Shown one piece after another: positions 58,065 to 64,000 of a DNA stretch of 64,000 nt. Location of the stretch: NCBI GenBank assembly GCA_004001285.1, contig AP018697.1, forward strand, positions 930,001-994,000, read 5' to 3'. Under the pieces are notes generated by a model. The model was given only the letters and a program-made list of their open reading frames with translations. It had not been told where the DNA came from and made no database searches. The position numbers and the translations under genes were made by a program. The DNA is from Arthrobacter sp. MN05-02 (GTDB lineage: Bacteria; Actinomycetota; Actinomycetes; Actinomycetales; Micrococcaceae). Every line of letters begins with the position of its first letter. Position 1 is the first letter of the stretch.

Positions 58065-59504
58065 ATGGCATCGAACCCACACTTCTCGGACCGCCCGCGC
58101 ATCCTCGTCGTCGGCGGCGGTTACGTAGGCCTCTACGTCGCGCACAGGCTGCAGAAAAAGGTCAAGGACCACGGCGGAATCGTCACGCTGGTCGATCCGC
58201 TGCCCTACATGACCTACCAGCCGTTCCTCCCCGAGGTCGCCGCCGGCAGCATCGAGCCGCGCCACGCGATCGTGTCCCACCGCAAGCACCTGCGGAAGAC
58301 GGAACTGATCTCCGGCAAGGTCACCTCGATCAACCACGCCGGCCGCACGGCCACCATCGAGCCGACGGGCGGCGGACAGTCCTTCGAGCTCGGCTACACC
58401 GACGTCGTCGTCGCCGCCGGCTCCATCACGCGGACCTTTCCGATCGACGGCCTGAAGGACCAGGGCATCGGCCTCAAGACCATCGAGGAGGCCGTCGCCC
58501 TGCGCGACCGGATGCTCGAACGCATCGAGACCGGCTCCGTCATGCCCGCCGGCCCGGAGCGCGACCGCGCCCTGACCTTCGTCGTCGTCGGTGGCGGGTT
58601 CGCCGGTATCGAGGCCATCACCGAGATGGAGGATGCGGCCCGTGACGCCGTCAAGGCCAACGCCCGCCTCAGCCGCTCCGACCTGCGCTTCGTCCTCGTC
58701 GAGGCGATGGGTCGCATCATGCCCGAGGTGACGGCCGAGCAGGCCGAATGGGTCGTGGAGCACCTCCGCTCCCGCGAGATCGAGGTCCTGCTCAACACGT
58801 CGCTCTCCAGTGCCGTCGACGGCACCCTCAAGCTCATCAACATGCCGGACAAGAGCGCAGCCGACGAGTTCGAGACGGACACGCTCCTGTGGACCGCAGG
58901 CGTCCAGGCCAACCCCGTGGTCCGGTCCACCGACTTCCCGGTCGACGAGCGCGGCCGCGTCCGTGCCACCGCCGAGCTGCGCATCACGGGCGACGACGGA
59001 CCCATCGAGCACGCCTGGACCGCCGGCGACGTCGCCGCCGTCCCGGACCTCACCGGCGGAGGAGTCGGTGGCTTCTGTGTCCCGAACGCCCAGCACGCCG
59101 TGCGCCAGGCCAAGCTGCTCGCCGCCAACATCCTCGCCGCCAACTACGGCGTCGGCGAGGTCACGGAGTACCGCCACACGAACCTCGGCGCAGTGGCAGG
59201 CTTCGGCCAGTTCAAGGGTGTCGCGAACATCATGGGCTTCGGCATGAAGGGCTTCCCCGCCTGGCTCGCACACCGTGGCTACCACGGCTTCGCGATGCCC
59301 ATGTACGAGCGCAAGGCCCGCGTGATCGTCAACTGGAGCATGAGCTTCCTGTTCGGCCGCGACCTCGCCCCGCTCTCCGACCTGCAGGAGCCACGCCGCC
59401 AGTTCCGCGAAGCGGCCACGCCGCCGCCGAAGAAGGACACGGCGCTGCAGAGCCAGCCGCCCACGCCGGCAGGCAAGGCCGCATCGGCCAAGGCTTCCGC
59501 CTGA
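58065..59504 (+). CDS. ndh: Type II NADH dehydrogenase
   Basis: Membrane-associated flavoprotein of 479 residues that passes electrons from NADH to menaquinone without pumping protons. The FAD motif is PRILVVGGGYVGLYVAHRLQ at the start. YMTYQPFLPEVAAGSIEPRH near 45 is an NDH-2 landmark. The NADH motif is LTFVVVGGGFAGIEAITEME near 172. TAGDVAAVPDLTGG near 320 closes the FAD site, and VPNAQHAVRQAKLLAANI follows. A C-terminal amphipathic stretch and an Ala/Lys/Pro-rich tail end the protein. The start is leaderless, under a Rex-like operator. Confidence 0.93.
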   Translation: MASNPHFSDRPRILVVGGGYVGLYVAHRLQKKVKDHGGIVTLVDPLPYMTYQPFLPEVAAGSIEPRHAIVSHRKHLRKTELISGKVTSINHAGRTATIEPTGGGQSFELGYTDVVVAAGSITRTFPIDGLKDQGIGLKTIEEAVALRDRMLERIETGSVMPAGPERDRALTFVVVGGGFAGIEAITEMEDAARDAVKANARLSRSDLRFVLVEAMGRIMPEVTAEQAEWVVEHLRSREIEVLLNTSLSSAVDGTLKLINMPDKSAADEFETDTLLWTAGVQANPVVRSTDFPVDERGRVRATAELRITGDDGPIEHAWTAGDVAAVPDLTGGGVGGFCVPNAQHAVRQAKLLAANILAANYGVGEVTEYRHTNLGAVAGFGQFKGVANIMGFGMKGFPAWLAHRGYHGFAMPMYERKARVIVNWSMSFLFGRDLAPLSDLQEPRRQFREAATPPPKKDTALQSQPPTPAGKAASAKASA

Positions 59505-59523
59505 CGGAGCGCAGCACCAACAG

Positions 59524-59568
59524 GAAGAACGACGGCGACCGCCTTTCCGGGGGTCGCCGTCGTTCTTC
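59524..59568 (+). terminator. Terminator after ndh
   Basis: A perfect 17-bp stem (GAAGAACGACGGCGACC/GGTCGCCGTCGTTCTTC) with an 11-base loop. Confidence 0.8.
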
Positions 59569-59623
59569 GTCGAGCGCGTTCCGGGAGGTCCGCGCGTCCG
59601 CGGTACGCTTGACCGGCTGGCCG

Positions 59624-59696
59624 GCCCCAGTAGCCCAATGGCAGAGGCAGCAGACTTAAAATCTGTTCAGTCAGGGTTCGAGTCCCTGCTGGGGCA
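59624..59696 (+). tRNA. tRNA with anticodon UAA (nominal tRNA-Leu), class I shape
   Basis: A 73-base cloverleaf. The acceptor stem is GCCCCAG/CTGGGGC with discriminator A. The D arm is GCC/GGC. The anticodon stem GCAGA/TCTGT encloses loop CTTAAAA, so the anticodon is TAA (59657-59659). The variable region has only five bases (TCAGT), and the T arm is CAGGG-TTCGAGT-CCCTG. CCA is not encoded. UAA would read the leucine codon UUA, but bacterial leucine tRNAs normally have a long variable arm. A TACGCT -10 element lies at 59604-59609. Confidence 0.88.
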
Positions 59697-59809
59697 CTCC
59701 CGGTCCACGGCCCGCCGTCCCGTCCGAACGGCGCGACCGCCGGTCGTCGATAGGCAGTGAACTGAGCAGCGCCCACTGTCAAGACCGGGTTCCGGGTCCT
59801 GTGAGGAGC

Positions 59810-59840
59810 GTTACAAGGATGTAACCCGATTCCCTTATCT
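59810..59840 (+). promoter_or_regulatory. livK promoter with GlnR-like box
   Basis: TTACAA (59811-59816) and TTATCT (59835-59840) with an 18-base spacer form a plausible promoter. GTTAC-AAGGAT-GTAAC (59810-59825) covers the -35 and matches the GlnR pattern GTNAC-N6-GNAAC. It is also a perfect inverted repeat (GTTACA-AGGA-TGTAAC). The leader to livK is about 90 bases. Confidence 0.5.
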
Positions 59841-59935
59841 GAGACACAAATTTGCATTAGTTTTTCCTACAAGCCAGGAACACCTGGCAATCGCGTCAAA
59901 GGCGGCAAGAGCCTTTCGGTCGAGGAGACTAATCA

Positions 59936-61333
59936 ATGACTGCATCACGCAACTCCGCGCGGTTCGGCATCGGGGAGAATGCCCCGCGCGCGGCAAAGGT
60001 CGCTGCCCTGAGCCTGGGCATCGCGCTCTTTGCCTCCGGCTGCGGTGGCGGCGGGACCACGGGTTCCGAGGCCGAGGGTGGCGACACCGAGACCACCGCT
60101 GCTGCCGGCACCTCTGCACTGGCCTGTCCCGAGAGCGAGGGCGGCGCCGGCGAGGAGCAGGGCGAAAAGGGTGACCCCGCAGCCGTACCGGCGAGCAAGA
60201 CCACGAGCCCTGAGCCGCTCAAGCTCGGCTCCATCCTGCCGACCACCGGAACGCTCGCGTTCCTCGGCCCGCCCGAGATCGCGGGCGTCAACCTCGCCGT
60301 CGAGGAAGTCAACGCCGCCGGCGGCGTGCTGGGCCAGGACATCTCGATCACGCACCGCGACTCCGGCGACACCACGACCGACATCGCGACCCAGTCCGTG
60401 ACCGACCTGCTCTCGCAGAACGTCAGCGCCATCGTCGGCGCCGCATCGTCCGGTGTCTCGAAGACCGTCATCAACCAGATCACCGGTGCCGGCGTGGTGC
60501 AGTTCTCGCCCGCCAATACCTCGCCGGAGTTCACCGACTGGGACGACAACGGCCTGTACTTCCGCACCGCTCCCTCGGATGTGCTCCAGGGCCGCACGCT
60601 CGGCAACTACATCATGACCTGTGGCGCCCAGACGGTCGGCATGATCACCCTGAACGACTCCTACGGCACCGGTCTGCAGAGCAACATCCAGGAGACCGTC
60701 GAGGCGGCCGGCGGCCAGGTCGTCGCCAACGAGATGTTCAACACCGGCGACTCGCAGTTCTCCAGCCAGGTGGACGCCATCGCTGCGGCGAAGCCCGACG
60801 CGATCGTGCTCATCAGCTTCGACGAGGCCAAGAGCATCGTCCCGCTGCTCGTCGCCAAGGGCATCGACGCCAGCACGCTGTTCATGGTCGACGGCAACAC
60901 CTCCGACTACAGCGCAGACCTCGATCACGGGACCCTCGAAGGAGCCCAGGGCACCATCCCCGGCCCCTTCACCGGAACCGGCTTCCAGGAAGCCCTCGCA
61001 ACCGTCGATCCGAACCTGACCAGCTACGCGTACGCCGGGGAGAGCTACGACGCCGTGAACCTCATCGCGCTGGCTTCCGAGGCAGCGGGAAGCGTCGAGG
61101 GCACGGAGATCGCGAAGCAGCTCGAGTCCGTCTCGAAGGACGGCACCAAGTGCTTCGACTTCGCCGGCTGCGTCACGCTCCTGCGCAACGGTGAGGACAT
61201 CGACTACGACGGCATCTCCGGTCCCGTCTCCTTCAACGAGAAGGGTGACCCCACCGAGGCAGCCATCGGTATCTACGAGTACGACGCCGAGAACAAGCCC
61301 CAGCCGAGCCGTTCCGAGGTCGGAAAGCTCTAG
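59936..61333 (+). CDS. livK: Branched-chain amino acid-type ABC transporter substrate-binding lipoprotein
   Basis: Binding protein of 465 residues. The signal peptide ends in lipobox ASGC near residue 38, followed by a Gly/Thr/Glu-rich linker to about 95. The periplasmic-binding fold then starts with LKLGSILPTTGTLAFLGPPE. AVEEVNAAGGVLGQDISITH, VSAIVGAASSGVSKTVINQI and YGTGLQSNIQETVEAAGG follow the LivK/leucine-binding pattern. The family also takes urea, amides and other compounds. GAGGAG precedes the ATG at 59936. It is transcribed alone. The ATPase genes of a Liv system are on the opposite strand at 62.3-64 kb. A GlnR-like box suggests nitrogen control. Confidence 0.88.
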   Translation: MTASRNSARFGIGENAPRAAKVAALSLGIALFASGCGGGGTTGSEAEGGDTETTAAAGTSALACPESEGGAGEEQGEKGDPAAVPASKTTSPEPLKLGSILPTTGTLAFLGPPEIAGVNLAVEEVNAAGGVLGQDISITHRDSGDTTTDIATQSVTDLLSQNVSAIVGAASSGVSKTVINQITGAGVVQFSPANTSPEFTDWDDNGLYFRTAPSDVLQGRTLGNYIMTCGAQTVGMITLNDSYGTGLQSNIQETVEAAGGQVVANEMFNTGDSQFSSQVDAIAAAKPDAIVLISFDEAKSIVPLLVAKGIDASTLFMVDGNTSDYSADLDHGTLEGAQGTIPGPFTGTGFQEALATVDPNLTSYAYAGESYDAVNLIALASEAAGSVEGTEIAKQLESVSKDGTKCFDFAGCVTLLRNGEDIDYDGISGPVSFNEKGDPTEAAIGIYEYDAENKPQPSRSEVGKL

Positions 61334-61361
61334 GCTCAGCCCGATCGGAGACAGACAGTAG

Positions 61362-61404
61362 AGGCCCCGGCCACCCTTCCCAGGAAGGTGTGACCGGGGC
61401 CTTT
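61362..61404 (+). terminator. Terminator after livK
   Basis: A 9-bp stem (AGGCCCCGG/CCGGGGCCT) with an inner CACCCTTCC/GGAAGGTGT partial stem, followed by TTTG. Confidence 0.7.
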
Positions 61405-61458
61405 GCCTGTGCGGCATTGCCGAGGCTGCGCGGCGTCGATCGCGCGGCGGAGGGCGGG

Positions 61459-62169
61459 TCAGGCGTCCCCTGGCCGGCGCCGGGAGAGGGCATAGGAGGG
61501 CTCGCGGACGGTGCGGGCCCAGTCATAGGTCCCTGCACCGGCCAGAGGGTGCAGCACGGCGTCGAAGCGCAGGTCCTTCTCCTCACCCTGCGGGTCCAGG
61601 CGGAGCGTCAGGGTACCGAAGTGCTGCCAGGGACCGCGCGGCGTCGCGAAGTACAGGCCGAGTTGCCACGGAGCAGTCGCCAGCGTGCGCTGGAACGCCC
61701 GCAGCGAGGAGGGCAGGCCCGAGGGGGTGAGCGTCCGGGCCCCGAGCAGCACCGGGCCGTGCTCGCCGCGGTACGGCATCATCGTGGTCAGGGGAGCCCG
61801 TGAGGTGCGGAGCCGGGGGACCAGGGCGAAACGCGCCGGGAAGGACCACCCGGTCGAGGACAGCAGGATGTCCGAGAACGTCGACGGTGCCGGTGCGGCC
61901 TCCGGATGATGGATCCGCACGGCGAGGCCGACGATGTCCGGCAGCCCGTCCGGAGTCCCCGCCGACCGCGAGACCCGTGCCGTGGCCGGGCCCGTGCTCG
62001 GCTGGTCGATCCAGGAGATCCCGCTGCGGAGGCCGTGGTCGTGGACCTCGACCTCGCCGACGAGCCTCAGTCCCCGCGCATGGATGGGGCGGTGCCGGCG
62101 TACGTGCTTGATGCCGCGGAACAGGACCTCGAACCCCTTGCCGATCGTGGTGCTGACCAGTCCTGCCAT
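61459..62169 (-). CDS. Conserved hypothetical protein, catalase-fold-like
   Basis: Protein of 236 residues. The order HRPIHARGLRLVGEVEVHDH near 26, SGISWIDQPSTGPATARVSR near 49 and GLPDIVGLAVRIHHPEAAPA near 74 resembles small actinobacterial proteins with a catalase-like heme fold, often labelled phosphodiesterase. I base this on general resemblance, not on an alignment. The heme-ligand Tyr motif of true catalases is not seen. GGAAGG lies upstream of the ATG at 62169. It is flanked by terminators on both sides, so it is a single-gene transcript. Confidence 0.55.
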   Translation of the reverse strand: MAGLVSTTIGKGFEVLFRGIKHVRRHRPIHARGLRLVGEVEVHDHGLRSGISWIDQPSTGPATARVSRSAGTPDGLPDIVGLAVRIHHPEAAPAPSTFSDILLSSTGWSFPARFALVPRLRTSRAPLTTMMPYRGEHGPVLLGARTLTPSGLPSSLRAFQRTLATAPWQLGLYFATPRGPWQHFGTLTLRLDPQGEEKDLRFDAVLHPLAGAGTYDWARTVREPSYALSRRRPGDA

Positions 62170-62236
62170 GTGCCCGGCATCCTTCCGTCGTCCTGTCCCG
62201 TTCCTCTTCCCCCAACGTAGCGGCCATTAAACGGCT

Positions 62237-62266
62237 GTGGGCGGAACCGCTGCCGGTTCCGCCCAC
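62237..62266. terminator. Terminator between livF and the hypothetical gene
   Basis: A perfect 13-bp stem (GTGGGCGGAACCG/CGGTTCCGCCCAC) with a four-base loop lies 55 bases beyond the livF stop codon on the minus strand. Confidence 0.75.
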
Positions 62267-62321
62267 CCCTTGCGCTTTGCACCCGGGTCACTCCGGCACC
62301 CGGTGGATCACCGGAGCCGGC

Positions 62322-63065
62322 TCAGGCGGTGTCCGCGAGCGTGCCGAGGTACAGCTGGATGACCTTCGGGTCCTTCATCAGTTCACGGCCCGTTCCCGTG
62401 TATGCGTCCTTGCCCTGGTCCAGCACGTAGGCGCGGTCGCAGATCTGGAGGCACCGGCGCGCGTTCTGCTCCACCATGATCACCGAGACACCTGCGCGGT
62501 TGATCTCGTGCACCCGGAGGAACGTCTCGTCCTGCTTGACGGGGGAGAGGCCCGCCGAGGGCTCGTCCAGCAGCAGGACGGCGGGGTCCATCATGAGCGC
62601 GCGGCCCATGGCGACCATCTGGCGTTCGCCACCCGACAGCGAGCCGGCCCGCTGCGCCTTGCGCTTGCCCAGTTCCGGGAAGAGTCCCGCCACGAAGTCG
62701 AAGCGTTCCTTGAAGTCCTTGGGCCGCTGGTACATGCCCATCTGGAGGTTCTCCTCGATGGTCAGCGTGCCGAAGACGTTGTTGTTCTGCGGCACGAAGC
62801 CGACGCCCCGGCTGACGAGCCGGTTCGCCTTCAGGCCCGTGAGGTCCTGCCCACGCACCACGACGGTGCCGGAATGGACCTTCACGAGACCGAACATCGC
62901 CTTCAGGAGCGTCGACTTGCCGGCTCCGTTGGGACCGATGATGCCGATGAGCTCACCGCGCCGTGCCTCGATGCTGCAGCCGTTCAGGATGTTCACGCCG
63001 GGGATGTAGCCCGCGACGAGGTCGGTGACCTTGACCACCGAGTCGCCCTCGAATTCCTCTCTCAC
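62322..63065 (-). CDS. livF: Branched-chain amino acid ABC transporter ATP-binding protein LivF
   Basis: Second ATPase of a Liv-type transporter, 247 residues. The Walker A region is [20 protein letters not shown] near 43. VGFVPQNNNVFGTLTIEENL holds the Q-loop. SLSGGERQMVAMGRALMMDP near 143 is the signature, and VLLLDEPSAGLSPVKQDETF near 165 is Walker B. VSVIMVEQNARRCLQICDRA follows, the LivF version of the H-loop, here with Gln-Asn. The GTG start overlaps the livG stop codon (GTGA), so the two are co-translated. Confidence 0.93.
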   Translation of the reverse strand: MREEFEGDSVVKVTDLVAGYIPGVNILNGCSIEARRGELIGIIGPNGAGKSTLLKAMFGLVKVHSGTVVVRGQDLTGLKANRLVSRGVGFVPQNNNVFGTLTIEENLQMGMYQRPKDFKERFDFVAGLFPELGKRKAQRAGSLSGGERQMVAMGRALMMDPAVLLLDEPSAGLSPVKQDETFLRVHEINRAGVSVIMVEQNARRCLQICDRAYVLDQGKDAYTGTGRELMKDPKVIQLYLGTLADTA

Positions 63066-64000
63066 TTCGTCTCCTCATCCTTGTGCGAGCCCGCGGCGTA
63101 GGCGCCGCCGACCTCCGTGACGCCGTGGCCGAGGATTCCCTCGTCCTCCGTACCGACCACCGACTCCTCGTCGTGCGCGAGCTCCTCCTCGAGGCGCTCG
63201 ATGCCCGTGGAGTCTCCGAGGTCGACGTCGTGGTGGGCGCCGAGGTACGCATCGATGACCGCCTGGTCCTTCATGACGATGTCCGGCGGACCCTCGGCGA
63301 CGACCTTGCCCTCGGCCATGACGACGACCCAATCGGCGATGTGGCGCACCATGTGCATGTCGTGCTCGACGAAGAGGACCGTCATCCCCTCCGACTTCAG
63401 GTTCTTGATGTGGTCGAGGAGCGACTGCGTGAGCGCCGGGTTGACGCCCGCCATCGGCTCGTCGAGCATCACGAGCCGAGGCCGGACCATGAGAGCCCGG
63501 GCCATCTCGAGGAGCTTGCGCTGCCCGCCGGAGAGCGAGGCGGCGTAGTCGTCCCGTTTCGCGTCGAGCTTGAACTTCGTGAGCAGCACCTCGGCCTGCT
63601 GGGTGATCTCGCGTTCACGCCCGCCCCAGATCCCCTTGAAGAGGGCCCGGGCCAGGCTCTCGCCCGGCTGGTCCGTCGCGCCGAGCCGCATGTTCTCCAT
63701 GACGGTGAGCTTGCCCATGACCTTCGTCAGCTGGAACGTGCGGACCATGCCCATGCGTGCCACCTTGTGCGAGGCGACCTTCGCCAGGGGCTTGCCGTCG
63801 AACTCCCAGTCGCCGCTGTTCGGCACGTCGAAGCCCGTCAGCAGGTTGAACAGGGTGGTCTTCCCGGCGCCGTTGGGACCGATCAGGGCCGTGATCTTGT
63901 GCCGCGGGATCTCGAGATGCTCGACGTCGACGGCGTTGATGCCGCCGAAGCTGCGCGTGACGTTCCGGGCGACGACGATGGGGTCGCGTTTGCGGCACCC
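63062..64000 (-). CDS. livG: Branched-chain amino acid ABC transporter ATP-binding protein LivG, 5' end outside the window
   Basis: First ATPase of the Liv-type system. The 312 codons in view lack the start, which lies beyond the right edge. Walker A is ITALIGPNGAGKTTLFNLLT about 36 codons into the visible part. Unlike many fragments it has all downstream motifs: ASLSGGQRKLLEMARALMVR, LVMLDEPMAGVNPALTQSLL (Walker B with the LivG-typical MAGVNP) and VLFVEHDMHMVRHIADWVVV (H-loop). It has an acidic C-terminal tail of about 60 residues not needed for the ATPase fold. Permease genes livH and livM are expected further right. Confidence 0.92.
   Translation of the reverse strand, partial: GCRKRDPIVVARNVTRSFGGINAVDVEHLEIPRHKITALIGPNGAGKTTLFNLLTGFDVPNSGDWEFDGKPLAKVASHKVARMGMVRTFQLTKVMGKLTVMENMRLGATDQPGESLARALFKGIWGGREREITQQAEVLLTKFKLDAKRDDYAASLSGGQRKLLEMARALMVRPRLVMLDEPMAGVNPALTQSLLDHIKNLKSEGMTVLFVEHDMHMVRHIADWVVVMAEGKVVAEGPPDIVMKDQAVIDAYLGAHHDVDLGDSTGIERLEEELAHDEESVVGTEDEGILGHGVTEVGGAYAAGSHKDEETK

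Overview
The window is high-GC actinobacterial chromosome, and the gene set and gene order point to a Micrococcaceae member (Arthrobacter-like). This is inferred from a monomeric isocitrate dehydrogenase, a DUF6318 lipoprotein, the DUF6350(PerM-like)-purN-purH neighbourhood, the mazG-eno-ftsB-DUF501-ppx block, and many genes with a TANNNT -10 element 6-7 bases upstream of the start codon (leaderless transcripts). It is mostly ordinary core chromosome. I saw no insertion sequence, prophage or CRISPR array.

Layout. 1-3.0 kb (minus): start of an MSMEG_6728-type gene, a Stealth-family phosphotransferase that seems to begin at ATT, and a GT4 glycosyltransferase. 3.3-12.6 kb: DUF1684 protein, TauE/SafE permease, PerM-like membrane protein, purN, corA, a DUF6318 lipoprotein, an MFS transporter and purH. 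12.7-16.2 kb: monomeric icd and a Gfo/Idh/MocA oxidoreductase. 16.4-21.8 kb (minus): a ChvE/GguAB-type sugar ABC transporter and its ROK regulator. 21.8-24.4 kb: gamma-carbonic anhydrase, purU and a flavin monooxygenase. 24.6-27.2 kb: glyA-folD behind a ZTP (pfl) riboswitch. 27.3-29.9 kb: an ABC-2 exporter. 29.9-31.4 kb: a lipoprotein-type class F sortase with a CHRD surface protein. 31.6-35.6 kb: LapA-like protein, xth, trpS, 2'-5' RNA ligase family protein and YihY. 35.8-39.3 kb: sdhCDAB. 39.6-42.0 kb: manC and an M20 amidohydrolase. 42.3-51.7 kb: nucleoside uptake and salvage (BMP lipoprotein, ATPase, two permeases, cdd, frameshifted deoA, DedA, add). 51.7-58.0 kb: mazG, eno, ftsB (apparent frameshift), DUF501, ppx and a mycosin-like protease. 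58.1-64 kb: ndh behind a Rex-like operator, an unusual tRNA with anticodon UAA, livK behind a GlnR-like box, a hypothetical gene, livF and partial livG.

How the genes work together. purN, purH, purU, glyA and folD link one-carbon metabolism to purine synthesis, with ZTP sensing on glyA-folD. The BMP transporter, Cdd, DeoA and Add form a nucleoside scavenging route. icd, sdhCDAB and ndh serve the TCA cycle and respiratory chain. The sortase and CHRD protein look like a small surface-display unit. The observations most worth checking are the class I-shaped tRNA(UAA), the probable single-base deletions in C runs of deoA and ftsB (assembly error or slippage), the ATT start, the lipid-anchored sortase lacking the usual arginine, and a leaderless mini-cistron coupled to the nucleoside ATPase gene.
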